From the NCBI RefSeq assembly GCF_013373865.1, contig NC_050470.1, positions 29,061,585 to 29,125,584 on the forward strand: DNA of 64,000 bases, in the 5' to 3' direction. The translations under genes and the position numbers were made by a program. Below the pieces are notes generated by a model, which did not search any database, was not told the origin of the DNA, and saw only the letters and a program-made list of their open reading frames with translations. This DNA comes from Monomorium pharaonis (Eukaryota; Arthropoda; Insecta; Hymenoptera; Formicidae). Positions within the stretch are counted from its first letter, which is position 1; every line of letters starts with the position of its first letter. This document shows positions 13,201-28,100 of this stretch, piece by piece.

Positions 13201-16200
13201 TCTTTTCACCAACGCCAATGACAACAGCAATGAAGGCATAGTCCACTCATTCTTGCCCTTTTTCTCCGTCCAGTTTCATCCGGAGCACACAGCAGGGCCT
13301 GAGGACCTCGAATGTCTTTTCGATGTGTTTCTAGAATGCGTGCAAGATCAGATCAATAATCGTCCTTACGAATCCGTGAAGAACAAACTCACCGAGAAAC
13401 TGGCCTATCGACCTTCGGTTTCGATCGTAACGGAAAAGCCTAAAAAAATATTAATTCTTGGATCGGGCGGGCTAAGTATTGGTCAGGCTGGTGAATTTGA
13501 TTATTCTGGCTCACAAGCGATTAAAGCATTAAAAGAGGAATCCATACAGACTCTTTTGATAAATCCTAACATTGCCACGGTACAAACGTCGAAAGGCATG
13601 GCTGATAAAGTATATTTTTTGCCGATTGTACCGGAATATGTAGAACAGGTAAATTTGTATTTAATGTTCAAAGAACAAATATTTTTAGATTAATAACTTA
13701 TCACTAATAACTATAATTTGAATAATGCAACAATATGTCTTTAAATATCGTTGATATTTTATTTGATTATTAAATTGTGATGAAGAGAGATAGATATTTT
13801 TAATTATACATATAATATTGAAATACAAGAGAAAAAAACATTTGGTCAATAATCTGTTTTAGGTAATACGATCCGAAAGACCCGATGGTGTTTTGTTAAC
13901 ATTCGGCGGACAAACGGCTTTAAATTGTGGCGTGGAACTTGAGAAGAACGGCGTGTTTGCAAAATATAATGTTAAAATTCTAGGAACGCCAATCGAATCC
14001 ATTATACAAACCGAGGACAGAAAGATTTTCGCGGATCGTATTAGCGAGATAAATGAAAGAGTCGCACCGAGTGCTGCCGTGTATTCCGTTCAAGAGGTAA
14101 ATTTAAAAATTTACAGAAGTGACTTTTTTTTATAGATTTGAAATATTTCTTCGCTCTGTATGATCACAATCTTATAAAATTAACGAGTACGAATACTTTG
14201 TCAATATATCATAAAAAAATAATCTGTAATTTATCTGTAATCTTCAAATCTGTAATTTTACTTTAATTTTGTAATTAGCTAGCTTTATTGATTTAGAAAT
14301 GTTTTAATTTTTTATAGTTTTATAAAATCAGGAGATTATATATCGCTTAATGTATCGCCAATATATATTTTTGATAAATAATTTCTTTCCAAATAGGCAT
14401 TAGAAGCTGCTGAAAAATTGGGCTACCCCGTAATGGCGCGCGCTGCGTTCTCGCTCGGTGGCCTCGGATCGGGCTTCGCTAACACGAAGGAGGAGCTGAG
14501 AACACTAGCGCAACAAGCTCTAGCTCATTCCAGTCAATTAATAATCGACAAATCCCTGAAAGGCTGGAAGGAGGTGGAGTACGAGGTTGTTCGCGATGCG
14601 TACGACAACTGCATCACGGTGTGCAACATGGAGAACGTCGATCCGCTTGGCATACACACCGGCGAGTCGATCGTCGTCGCGCCGAGTCAGACACTGTCAA
14701 ATAGAGATTACAACAAGCTGCGAACTACCGCGATTAAGGTCATCAGGCATTTTGGCATCGTCGGGGAATGTAACATACAGTACGCGCTCAATCCATTCTC
14801 CGAGGAATATTACATCATTGAAGTGAACGCTAGACTGTCCAGAAGTTCGGCTTTGGCCAGCAAAGCTACAGGCTATCCTCTGGCTTACGTCGCCGCTAAA
14901 TTGGCTCTTGGAATACGCCTGCCGGATATTTGTAATTCTGTTACCAAACAGACGACGGCTTGTTTCGAGCCGAGTCTTGATTATTGCGTGGTTAAAATTC
15001 CCAGATGGGACCTCAGCAAATTTCATCGCGTCAGTACGAAGGTAATGAACGATTTCCTAATGTATATAATTGTGATTCGCTTTACTGATATGACTTGTTT
15101 GATATTGTTAAATTAACAATAGTAGAAAGGGTAAGACTATATCAGTCAGCTACACGATATCTCCATTACATTAGAGATTAAACGTTAAATAGAAATTATT
15201 AGAAACAAAATTTTAAAACTATTGATACAATTCTTAAGTTTTTAATCAATCTTTTAAAAACTAATAATAATAATAATTATATAAAAACTAAGAATAAATA
15301 CATATTTTATATTAAAAAATATTTTTTTATATTTGTGTAATATTGAATACTTTTTAGATTGGTAGTTCTATGAAGAGTGTGGGCGAAGTAATGGCAATCG
15401 GTCGTAAGTTCGAGGAAGCCTTTCAGAAGGCATTAAGGATGGTCAATGAGAATGTGAATGGCTTCGATCCTTACGTGAAATCGCCAAACGACGAAGAGTT
15501 GGAGAAGCCGACCGATAAGAGGATGTTTGTTCTGGCGGCTTCAATCAAAGCCGGCTACTCGATCGATCGATTGTACAAACTCACCAAGATAGATCGCTGG
15601 TTCCTCGAAAAGATGAAGAACATCATCGACTACTACGTGCTCCTGGAAAATGTCGATCATACGAAACTCACGAGCAATTTGCTGCTGGGCGCAAAACAAA
15701 ATGGCTTCTCGGATAAGCAGATCGCCGCTATAGTAAAGAGCTCCGAATTGGCTGTCAGAATACAAAGGCAAGAAAATAAAATTCGACCGATGGTCAAACA
15801 AATTGACACAGTGGCCGCTGAATGGCCGGCCAATACAAATTATCTTTATTTAACGTACAATGGCACTACTCACGATGTCGAGTTTCCTGGTGGCTACACA
15901 ATGGTGATAGGTAAAGCGTTGAAATAAATAATTATAATGATAAACAATTGCATATTGATCAGGATGTTTATTACCGAGAAAAACCGAATAAACAAGGATT
16001 TTTTTTTTCTTTAAAAATAATTATAAATTTTTATAAGATTTTATTGATCTCCACAGAGAAATTTTACTTTTAAACTTAAATTATGTTTCTCTCTTTCTGA
16101 TAACATTGTTTTTTGTTTCTTCTTGATAATATAAAATATCGACAATTGATTGGCAATAAATATGGCATAGATCTGTATATAATCGCGTTCTTTATCAGTG

Positions 16201-19047
16201 TAATGTTTTTATAGTTATTTATAAAAGAAAAAGAGATCTATCTAATGTCGGTATAAGCATAATTAAAAAATAAACTATTGCGACTAAAAAATTTACATGC
16301 TACATCTCTTTTCAGGTTCTGGGGTATACAGAATCGGCAGCTCAGTAGAATTCGACTGGTGTGCTGTTAGTTGTCTCCGTGAATTGCGAAATCTTGAACG
16401 TAAAACCATCATGGTGAATTATAATCCGGAAACGGTCAGTACGGATTACGATATGAGCGATAGACTGTATTTCGAGGAGATCTCCTTCGAGGTGGTGATG
16501 GATATATACGATTGTGAATGTCCTGAAGGTATCATATTATCCATGGGCGGACAACTACCTAACAATATAGCCATGGACCTGCATAGACAGCAGGCTCGAA
16601 TTCTTGGAACCTCTCCGGAGTCCGTCGACGGCGCTGAGAATCGTTTTAAATTCTCTCGTATGCTCGACAGCATCGGTATATCGCAGCCGAGGTACAACCT
16701 TTTACTAAATATGGATAAATATTGCAAATTTATCGCGATTATTCCTGCAGCTTAGTTTTATTTTTCTTTCAGATGGAAAGAACTGACAAACTTAAAGTCC
16801 GCAATTGAGTTTTGCGAGGAAGTCGGCTATCCGTGCCTCGTGAGACCTTCGTACGTGCTAAGCGGAGCTGCGATGAACGTCGCTTACTCGAATCATGATC
16901 TCGAATCTTATTTGAAAAGCGCGAGCGCGGTCAGCAAGGAGCATCCCGTAGTAATATCAAAATTTATCCTCGAGGCGAAGGAGATCGATGTTGATGTCGT
17001 GGCTTACGAGGGAATCATCCTGTGTATGGCGGTATCCGAACACGTAGAAAATGCTGGTGTTCATTCGGGTGATGCCACGTTAGTAACACCACCGCAGGAT
17101 ATCAACACGCAAACCCTGGCAAAGATAAAGAGTATCTCAAAAGCAGTAGCAGCATCTTTAGGAGTCACTGGCCCTTTCAACATGCAGCTAATTGCGAAGG
17201 TACATGACCCATATTTTATTTATTGTATTAAAAAATTGATCGTCTAATAGAAGTTTAATAATATGTACATATTTATTATTTGAAATAATCTATTATGTTT
17301 TAAATAATTAATGCAGGATAACGAGCTGAAGGTGATTGAATGCAACGTAAGAGTATCCAGATCTTTCCCTTTTGTATCGAAAACTTTAGATCATGATTTC
17401 GTTGCAATGGCAACCCGTTTAATCGTTGGCGAAACAGTTGAACCCGTAGATGTTTTAGCAGGCTGTGGAAAAGTTGGCCTGAAAGTACCACAGTTTTCCT
17501 TTTCTCGTCTTGCAGGTAAAAGTTTTATATACAGTTTACAATTTAAATCTACGTATACTTGAAGAACATTAAACATTAAATTTTATTTTTGTTCTTCAAA
17601 ATGGATTTTAAAACTTTATACCATTTTTTCAAAAAGCTATTCAATTTTTCGGTAGTTGCAAGAAAATTGCTAGTATTCTCAAATTTTTGGTCTGTTGTAT
17701 GTTCTAGTTTTTTTTTTAATTATCTAACATGTTTATTTTCTTATACTTTTGTGTAATAAAATCTTCTTTTTGCTTAATTCAACTTTGCTTTTAAATTACT
17801 TTCTGTAAAAACGATTAAATTAAAAAAAAGCTTTGCTCATTTAAAGAATATTATTAGGCATTACTAAAACAATTAATTTACAATGTAATTTGTAAAAAAT
17901 TATCTAAATTAATACTGTTATTGACTTAATTGAAGGCGCTGATGTAACATTGGGTGTCGAGATGGTATCTACCGGAGAAGTAGCTTGTTTCGGCGAGAAT
18001 CGTTATGAAGCTTACCTGAAAGGCATGATAAGCACCGGTTTTCACATGCCTGAGAGAGGCATTTTACTTTCCGTGGGAAGTTTTAAGGTAATTATATTGT
18101 AAAAAAAAACACTTTTTTATTAATGCGTTTGACTATCTATATACTATTATAAGATCTCACAAGATAAATAGGAATGTGTTTATTTTGAAAACTGATAAAC
18201 AATAATAATACCAATGTCTTGTATTAATTGCAACGCTAAATTGTTCCAATTGATAATAAAGCAAATTGCATTCATTTAAAAAAAACAGGATAAAAATGAT
18301 CGATTTGTTTTCAGCATAAAATGGAGTTGCTGGAATCTATCAGAAATTTAAAGAACATGGGATACAAGTTGTATGCCAGCATGGGCACCGCTGACTTTTA
18401 TACCGAGCATGGTGTTGAGGTATGTAAATAATTTTTTCACCTATTGTTTGTTATATCATCTTCATATAATATTTAATTATCACTCGTTTAGTTACGCGAA
18501 AATAAAATTATTTACACACGTAATATTTACAAGAATTATTAAAAGGAGAAACTATTTGAGAGATGTGCTCGTACATCAATTAAATTTGTTGAATTTTTAC
18601 AATTTAAATTATAATATGGTGAAATATATGATTTAATAGTACGAATATATCGTTCGAGAGATATCACATTTGATTATGATAAAATAAAGGATTTCATAAA
18701 CGGTTAATAGATACAAATTAAAGATAATGAGATTAATGATAACGAAATAAAAGATAGTGAGAGCAATGTAATCGTTAGATTTAATAATGTATAAGATTTG
18801 TCAGCAGAAAATGTTTAAGAAGACAAGTGGATGACAAATGAGATATAAAAATTCAACTTCTTTAAATTAAAAATATTTCTTAACAAAAGATTCATTTTTT
18901 TTTTAACACTTAATGTAGCAATCTGATCTACTAGACTAAGCATACTGGCAATATGTTACAATGACATTGTTATTTTACAAAAAGGGACTTGGCTTGATAA
19001 ACTCATTGCAGCGCTATTTGTATAAATTACTTTAACTATCACTAATT

Positions 19048-19105
<58 letters not shown>

Positions 19106-22100
19106 TGTGTGTGTGTGTGTTCGCTCTTGCATAACGCGATGATTGAATATCGACAATTCGCAAGCATGCGATAAGCACGCTCAGTCTTTCTCGATTACTT
19201 ACTAAATTAATTATCAATCACTCTTGATCTAATAATAATAAATACCGTTCTTCTGCTTCAAGCGTAATCATTGAATACAAAGATATAAAATATCTGTCTT
19301 GTATTTCTTTTCCACAGAACGCCCTATTTTTAAACGAACGTATATGTTTTTTCCTTTTGATTGTCCGCTAGAGAGACCACTTTCTGTATTGTACTCGAGG
19401 CCGAGTCGTCACTGTGATCCTTCGATACAGGCATCCTAGATGTATAAGGATCCTCGTTTTCGCTCGTAATCGCGCTCGCAGTATCCTCTTGCGTATTTCT
19501 CTCGTTCGCTACATCTATTTCGGAGGTAACCGTTTTCGTGACCTTATTCGTGTGATCTTCATGACTAGATTGCGATTGCTCGTCCTTTGGCAGTTTCATG
19601 ATCTCAGCGAATTGTTTCGTAAAACGATCTTTCAAGGCGCCGCTGAATATAGGCTCTTGATTCCTCCTAGGCGTTTCCGGCGGATCGTTCGGTGATCTCG
19701 TTGTTAAATTCGTCATCGGTTTCATCCTCAGAGCATAGATCTCCTTGCGATAAGCCTTGGCATCGTCCTTGTACCTGGTCATCTCCGATAGAATGATCGA
19801 CAGTCGATCCGCTTGATCGAGATAAACTTTTTTCTGCTGATAAGCCTGATACCTATGACAGCACTTGGCCATTTTAACAAAATGAGTGATGAAGAAGTCC
19901 AATAATGCGGTCAGCCTTACACCCTCCAGTTCGGCGCATCGTTCCTGGAAGAGAGAAAGAAAAAAACGAGACGGGAATGTGAATTAGTCGTGATCCACTA
20001 ATCACGAAGGTTGATAAGATTAGATTCGAAAAGTCGTGTAGCATCATGAATTGACTTCGCGCTTTTTTTGTCTGGTACAATTAGTTACGACAATAATGTA
20101 TTGCTTTGGATTGCTCATTATGGACGCCAATGCGATAAGGTTATCGCTTGAGGAACTCACCGAGATTTCGACGATAGAGTCCGTGGCCTTGCGCGGGGTG
20201 ATCAGCGTTCTGTTTGCGACCATTGGCGTGCTGTAGTGTGAACTCCTCGTTCGGGTCTTATTCCAGAATCCACCGGATTTGTTATAGATCTCGTCCCTGC
20301 AGGATTCGTCAAACCTCTGCTGCGACAAGCGCATATCTAGGGCCGGATTTATTATGGCCACCAACGGCTTTACCGTCAGTATATTGAACAGCTTTGTAAA
20401 GTTCAATCGAGGAAAAAACTTGTCGCTGTACTTAATATTTTCCATCGCGTGAAACACATACATTATAGGGTTCTCGATTATCCTCTTCAGTTGCTTCTGA
20501 CTATGCAACAGATATTCAGAGGGCACTTTCTTGAACACATTTTTGTCAGGGAGAAAATAATCCGGCAGAGTTGGTTCGTTCTGACTGATGCAACGATAGA
20601 GACTCCTTAGCAGCTTGAGCAGGCAGTCGCCGGTCCGATTATCAGGCCACTTAGAGGGTCGGTCGTCCTCTTCGATCAACCAGAAGAGCTTATTCCTAAT
20701 GTGAGAAGTCGTCAAGCCGGTCGTTGTGTCCAGGATTGGTCTTAAAAAAGTCTTGTGAAGCATCAAGGCAATCAGATACACTTGCACTTGAGAACGCGTC
20801 ATGCAGGTCTCCAGATAGCGTTCCGCAGCTGGAAACGTCAGTTGCCACTCGATTTCCTCGTGAATGTTCTTCTTGACATTTTGATGCCAAGATAATTCCG
20901 TTGACAGAAAAAGTCTCTTTCTCGACAAAGAGTCTTCAGGCACCACGTAGCAACCAAAGTCTTTCACTTTGTTGACATCGTTGTAGTCGGGCCAAGTGCT
21001 TCGCGACCTAAACAACCACTCCTGTGCATATTCCGGCCACTGCAGCCATATCGTCGGCGAGATCTCATAGGACTCGATCCTACGTAGCCTGGGATTGTTG
21101 TGCGATTCGATCATCTTATCACAATAGATAATCGACTCCTCCACGTGATTCAGATCTTCCGATTTGAAACCCAGTGGCTCGGCCAACTGGTCCACAAAAA
21201 GGTCGACGAAGTAGTTCATAAATACTTTACTGCTGGTATACAAAACGTCGCAGTCATATTGTCTTTCGGCTATCAAGAGGCGAAGCTGCTTTGCATTCTG
21301 CGGTTTCCTCTCCTGTCGCAACATGTAAAGCTTGCCATCACTGTTGATTCTCACCTTCTTGAAACACTGCGTCGGTATCATCGCGTTCGAATAGATCTTC
21401 GTCGGTGTATTCGCGTCACTCTCGTGATTTACGTTATGAGCTTGAATGTTGGATTTGGGCAGAGTTTGATAACTCCAATCGCTATCGCTATCGCAAGGCC
21501 CGGATCGGTAGCCGGAACTCGAGCTGCTTGCTAGACTGCGAACTTTCTGTCTTGCCGATTTCGCCATGCCGGATCGGTGATAATGCGAGCCTTTTCTAAC
21601 CTCCAGTTCGTTTTTTGATCTTATTTTCTTACTGTGACTCTTCCGGTTTTCCAACATGTGTTCAGAGTCAGACTCGATCTTAATGTCATGATTTGATCGG
21701 GTACCGTAAATATTTTTGCGCGAAAGAGATACTTGGTCTTCATCTATCGTCTCATCGTCATGTAGATTGGGCAGAGATCTGGCATTGTAAAGTGAAGAGG
21801 TCTGGGAACCTCTCTTTCTGATTTGATGTGGAAGCATTATGTTCGAATTACGACCGTAAACACTTTCAGCATCGCCATAATATATCTCGTCATCATCTCC
21901 CGTTGAAGAAGGATCGATATCTTCTTTATTGGAATTTCTCGAATATGGCATTTCATCGAGACGTCGCAACCGCACGTATCCTATCGACAAAGTATTTGTA
22001 ATTTTAATTAAATGCTACTGTCTATTATAAAATTTTTCTTATACACAAAATATTAACTAGCGCCATCTCTCTCAGTAAAATAAATTTTACATTTAACTCT

Positions 22101-25100
22101 CAACTTCTAAATTTTGCCAAATTTTTAATATTAAACCAATAAATTTTTATAATAGCTTGAAAAGAACACATTATTAAAATCTTATAATATACTTATATAT
22201 AAATAATTTTAAAGCCTCTTTTAAATCCTAAATTATGGAGAAAACCAAACTTTGTGTTTGTATTTAAAATTTGTTTTGCAAAAATTCTTAGAATTTTGAA
22301 CAAAATGTTTTTATAGTTTAAAAACCATTGACATTACATTTTTATTGAAAACAAATCTACTTCAAGAATATATTCTAAAAAGAAGCAAAGAGGCAACCCA
22401 ATATTTTATATGTTGCATAAATATTTTAGCCTAGTAACTAATATATTTCATTATTTATGTTACTAAATATTTAAATTTTAGTATCCTAAATAATGAGATA
22501 TTTTATAAATCAAGTTTACTTACCAGGATTTTCACTTGGTTGCACCATCATATTATACGTAATCCCATTATTTAGGCTACTATACTCTGATGAATAATGT
22601 TGTTCTGTAATTTCGATATTGTCATGCACAACATAAATGCGGATGGGTTGCAATGATTCGATAATAAGATCACCGGTCTGTCGTTTCGAAGTGAATGCGA
22701 TATTTTGCGAAATATGCTCTTGAAGAACGTCCGGCATTAGAACGTGCTTTTGAGATGGTAATACTTTATTTAATTCGCTTTCGTAGGTCGACGCCAAACT
22801 CTCTTTAATTTGATTTATATCTCTGTAAAAGCAGTTTTGCAATAATTAATTTTGAATAAATGTCAATATTAGTGCATACCCCGATAGGAAAATTTTTATA
22901 AAATTGGATAACAAAATGCTGTAAAAAACATATAATCTGTAATTATGAGGATATATTTGAGAAAACAAATATATAGAGAAATATTAATCTTTTATGAAAC
23001 ATTGATATTCTTTGTGCAATTAATTAATATACAATTATTCCTGAATTATAATGCACAAATAGTAAAAGAGACTATTCATAATGCCATTATTTGCAAAAAC
23101 TTCTTATCGAGGTATACTTATATTTATGTATGTATATGTACACAGAGCATTTGGTAACATATGGAAGAAAATTTAAAGAGTAATTTTAGATGACAAATTA
23201 AAACAAAAAAATCAAGAATACAAAAATAGCGATTTATTTTCTTTTCTTAATTATAATAAAGATTTGAATATTAACATAAAAAGTACCTAAAGGATTTATA
23301 ATTAAAAAACAAAGCCTTAATCGCAATTTTGAGATTTATCATTTTTGTCCTATTTTGTCATTTCAAAACTGTTATTAAATTTTCTCTTACATGTTACTGA
23401 AACTTTCTTATCTCATAGCAACGAGCATAATCGTGAAAACAATGTAAAGAATTTTTGAGTAACACTTCCTCTGATCACTTTTGATATCACGTCAAGTACA
23501 TTATTTTTTTTACAGAATTAGGTTAAATTAAATTAAGATAAGTTGATAATTTTTTAATTAAAACATATAATTAAAATAATTTCAAAGTCCCCAATAAATT
23601 TTTAGACATATACAAGTTATAATATTATTCTCTATAAGTATCAGCTTCATTGTTGCGCTATTTTATTATTATTACAGCTTGCATTTGCTATTTATTTAAT
23701 AGTATATTAAATTTTATTATTCCGAATAAATTTATTGAGATTATTTGTTATGCTAATAACATATACTCTATATATTATGCATATATACTATGCATATCCC
23801 ACTTTTTCTTTACACTCTTGATCACAATTGCGCTGTGAACTATTATTATCTCACAATTGCAATAAATCACCATGAAAAAGGCATTAAAACGGGAGTGCTT
23901 ACTCCTCGTAATTCTCGAAGAACTGGATACACATCATGAGATTATTTAGGATGAAACTGTTGGGATTGTTTGTAACGGCCATCCTCAATTGCATCAATTC
24001 CACATCCTCGTAGTATTCGTCCACCCGTTTGCTGGCTGCATTCTGTTGTTTGGATCCGTTGTTGCGATTCTTCTTTCCCGAGTTATTATTACTTTTCTTT
24101 ATCGAATTTACGATTCCCATTGTCTCTTTTTGCCCAATGACATAACAAAGTACACACACTCACACAAGAAAGAGAAAAAGAGAGAGAGAGAGAAAGAAAG
24201 AGAGAGAGACAGAGAGATGGTCACGTAGAGTGTCCTCACGTGGAGCACGCGTCCTCAGGATCGCGATGCACTAGAGGTCACCGACACGCTCCTTCATCCT
24301 AGTTTCAAGGTCAGCGGACACGGAAACGCAGCATTGTGCGTGCACGCGTGAGGACACGTCGATGACCGATGAGGCAGTAGTCCTCTCGCGGGGTGTCGGG
24401 GTCGATAAATAGCTATCACGTTATCGAGCACAGGCACTTTTAATCGGCCGCTTACTATTGGACATCGACAAACAAGACCGATGTAAAATACTTGTGAAAG
24501 ATCGCGCTGGCATCGGGTGAGATAAAATTTTGGTATTCCACCGAGTCCACCAATGTCTAGCAGTTCCATATCATTTATCGTGAGATGGACATATATAATT
24601 ATAGATACAATATATCAGCCAGCAGTATATTTGAAGCAATCTTCATAACTTCTTCCCCGTATCCTTTCGACACTTCTTCTTTTCCTAACGTTATTTCCTA
24701 GAATTGTCGCATAGATTAATTCTTGATTAACGAGTAACTTTTATCAGTAATACCACGTTTTATCTTTTCACTAATAATACTTACTGACCTAATAACGCAT
24801 ATGTTATATGTAAGGAATAAATTCTTATTTTGAATTTTTAGTTAATAATTTATAATAAGTTTAATTAATTATTATAAAATATAATACTAAAAAATAATTA
24901 TAAAATATTAATAAAAAGATTAACAGAAATGTATGTCAGTCTTGTACAAGTAGCAAGTTACAACAAGTTACAACGAATAAGAGAAGTTATTTATACAATG
25001 ATTAAATTACGGTAACATTAATGGATTACTTGATGTAATCTTTCTACTCCGACCGTATGTAATCAGTTTTTCTTGTACTATTATCTATCCAAATAATTAC

Positions 25101-28100
25101 GCGCACCCAAGAGATCAGAAAAATTGCCATGATGTATGTTTCCATTAAATTAAGAAAGACTTTTTATTAGCATCATCGTAATAAAATTATTGCTGATGTA
25201 ATCCTCGCAAGTTATCGTACGTAGACCCGTGTCGAATTTGCGTTCTTCTCTTTGAAATGCAATCAAATTTCGTAGAATCGCTTCGTGTAGGATATATAGT
25301 ACTGGTCCACAAATGGTAACGTTTTTGTCTACTGACGTCACGTACAGCAATACAAATTGCCAATAAAAGTTGCTACCGTTATCTAATCTGTGCGTGAAAT
25401 TTATATCGAAGCAATTCGGCAAATTGCAGATTAATCCGGAGCATTGCAATGCAGTCGGTATTGTATCTTTTCAATTGCCCTAAAAACGGGCAGCGTTTGT
25501 CTTTCCGAAAGATGAGAAAAGATATCGCTCAAGGTAAGGATTCAAGGCTTCTTTTAGAATGTTCTGATAAACCAATTGATTGTCGATAATCTCTACCGAT
25601 CGATATCCAATTCGATGATCGCGGCGCACAGTGGTGCAGAGACCAGTAAGATCTGAATTTTTTTTAATTTCCGTACAAGATATAGCTTTATAATCTCTCG
25701 AATCACTATCACTAATTAATACAATAAAAAAACTAAATACATATAATAAAATTATTTGAAATAATTCCATACTTTTTACTTTATAGTTCTAAAGAATATA
25801 ATTTGCAAATATACTAAAAGCTTAATTTCTTTACATTGACAAATGTGCATGACATATGGCAGTCAAATTATTATACTTTTTAAACAATTTTTAAACATTG
25901 CAGTATATGATGTTATATTCGTACATGTTACAAATATAAAATTAATGCAAGTTTTTTAAATATTGAATTTTTGTTTCTTCCATACAATCATAGGCTTCTG
26001 CCATATTAAAGTGGACCTACATTTAGATTACGAGGCTTCAAGTCGCTAAGCGATTAAATATGCAAACAATACTTTAGTAGTAAGTAGCGATTATTATCAC
26101 GATGATAACCACCATCTTTGGAATGTTATATATCTATTAAATATTTTAAGTTGTTTTTGTGTGATATACATATATATAACATATACATTCTTTAATGAAC
26201 AAAGTGCAATAGTTCGCGGGAAGATAATGCACATAGAATATCTCATATGTAAATTTATCGTAAATTTTCTTATTTAACACTAAATACGAAATTATAAAAT
26301 AAATGTAATATAGTGAGTCAAGTGACATTCTATTACCAAAAATATGATAATAACAATGCAGTTTATAATATTAATGATATCATAAAGAGTAAATTTCTTT
26401 ATGGCATTATTCAAATATATTTATATCATAATTTTATTATAATACATACATTTTAATATACACTGCTTATTATTTTCATTTGTATTTTTGTATAAAACTG
26501 TACTTATTAAATTAATGTATTTCATCTTTCAAATATCAATTCCTAATTATCATCACAGATTTTGAATTATTGCAACTTTGTCGTTATATCTTGTAACAAA
26601 TTTCTACTTTGTATAGGTGGAACCAGTGCAATGGACATTCGAAAATCTCGCCGTAAACGAGGATTCCAGCCCAAGCCAACTTCGACATCTCGCCGATTTC
26701 TTGTCGAAAAAGCAGTTCGATCTCGTGATCAATCTGCCGATGAGAAATGGCGGTGCTCGACGAGTTTCCAATTTCATGACACACGGTTACAGGACGAGAA
26801 GATTAGCGGTTGATTATTCAGTGCCTTTAATCACAGATGTTAAATGTGCGAAACTCCTGGTTGAAGTAAGTATTTAAGTTTTTGATTACATAAAAATATT
26901 AAATAAAAAATCCAAAAAAGGTGTATAAAATAAAATCTTATTTTAAAAAATAATTTGATAAAATTATATGATTAAAACATCTCTGTGTGTGTGTGTATGT
27001 GTGTGTATGTGGTGTTGACGTTACCTTCTTATTTAAAACTACATTTTATATCACTCCCGCGTTTAGTGATCAGAGATCGTTTCTGATAAACAAGATTATA
27101 TTACTCACTCTTACTTACAACATCACATTGTTGATAAGGCATATTAGGTTCAAAGTTCACCTACATTTTAAAATTATATTGAGAATCGTAATTAAAAAAA
27201 AAAAGACATTTAACAACAAATATATTATATTTTAGTATTTATTTAACAAAAAAAATGTTTTACGATTGTATATTAAAATTTATTTTAAAGTTTATATTTA
27301 ATTTTTATACTATTGTAAAAAGTTATTGAGATTTTTTAAAAATACCATGTACTATTACAGCAGTAAAAATTATTAATATTCATATTTAATTAAAATTGTA
27401 ACAATACAAATTTATAAGTAAACAAAATTTTTGCATTAAAATTATTTAAAGTTTAAATTAATTAAAAATTAAGTTATTTAATAACTTATTGTCTAAAAAT
27501 TATTAATAATTCTTTTAATTTTATTAATTAATGAGTTTTATTTTTTTAATGAAGACTAAAAGTGCTAGTTGTCGATATCACACATCGAAATATAGATAAC
27601 ATTAATAATATACCAAATGACTTTATTGATAAGATATCAAAAAAGATTCTAATATAAAAAGTCATGTTTAGTTTTTTAAAATTTTTACGTATACGTATAA
27701 AAAGCAATATGTATATTATAATAATGTAGGTAACTATGAAATAATAATACATAATATTAAATCTAATATAATAAAGTTTTGACATTCTAACAACCAACTT
27801 AAGTGCCCTATATAATTATTTTAATGATCTAAAAAAATTATTTTTTGTATTTTATTAAATTTTTTAACATTTCAATAAAATTATTCTTTCCGTGCATTCG
27901 CAAATAATAACAGAATTTAATATTATTTATGACAGTATCTTTTTTTCTTTTTAATCAATATTAGCGTTCACATTGTCCAAAACAGTCAAATAGAGAAAGA
28001 TCTTCAATTTTAATAATAATTTGAAGTTCTCTGATCAAGTGTGAATAATCGTGTTGTCTTCTACAAGAATCATAATTTGTTCCATAAAATATTAGAGATT

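Larger units (their letters stand above)
18420..26616. other. CAD intron 13 (8.2 kb) holding an antisense gene
   Basis: Donor GTATGT after exon 13 (ending ...TEHGVE) and acceptor TTTGTATAG before exon 14 (VEPVQW...) join in frame inside the regulatory domain. At 8.2 kb it is by far the longest CAD intron. It contains a complete minus-strand Mab-21-type gene (19330-24120), a degraded minus-strand ORF pair (25150-25770) and microsatellites. Stretches 18420-19049 and 25771-26616 are AT-rich with nothing recognisable. Confidence 0.8.

Noticed and set aside
14697..15026. 109-codon minus-strand frame opposite CAD exon 7
   Set aside because: Antisense shadow of a conserved CPSase exon.
19032..19217. 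His-Thr-rich minus-strand frame
   Set aside because: Translation of the (GT)n microsatellite.
21100..21534. 144-codon plus-strand frame
   Set aside because: Shadow of the Mab-21-type gene's third exon, which has domain support on the other strand.
24294..24569. 91-codon minus-strand frame upstream of the Mab-21-type gene
   Set aside because: No domain, low-conservation type composition, and GC-rich promoter-like context. More likely 5' flank.
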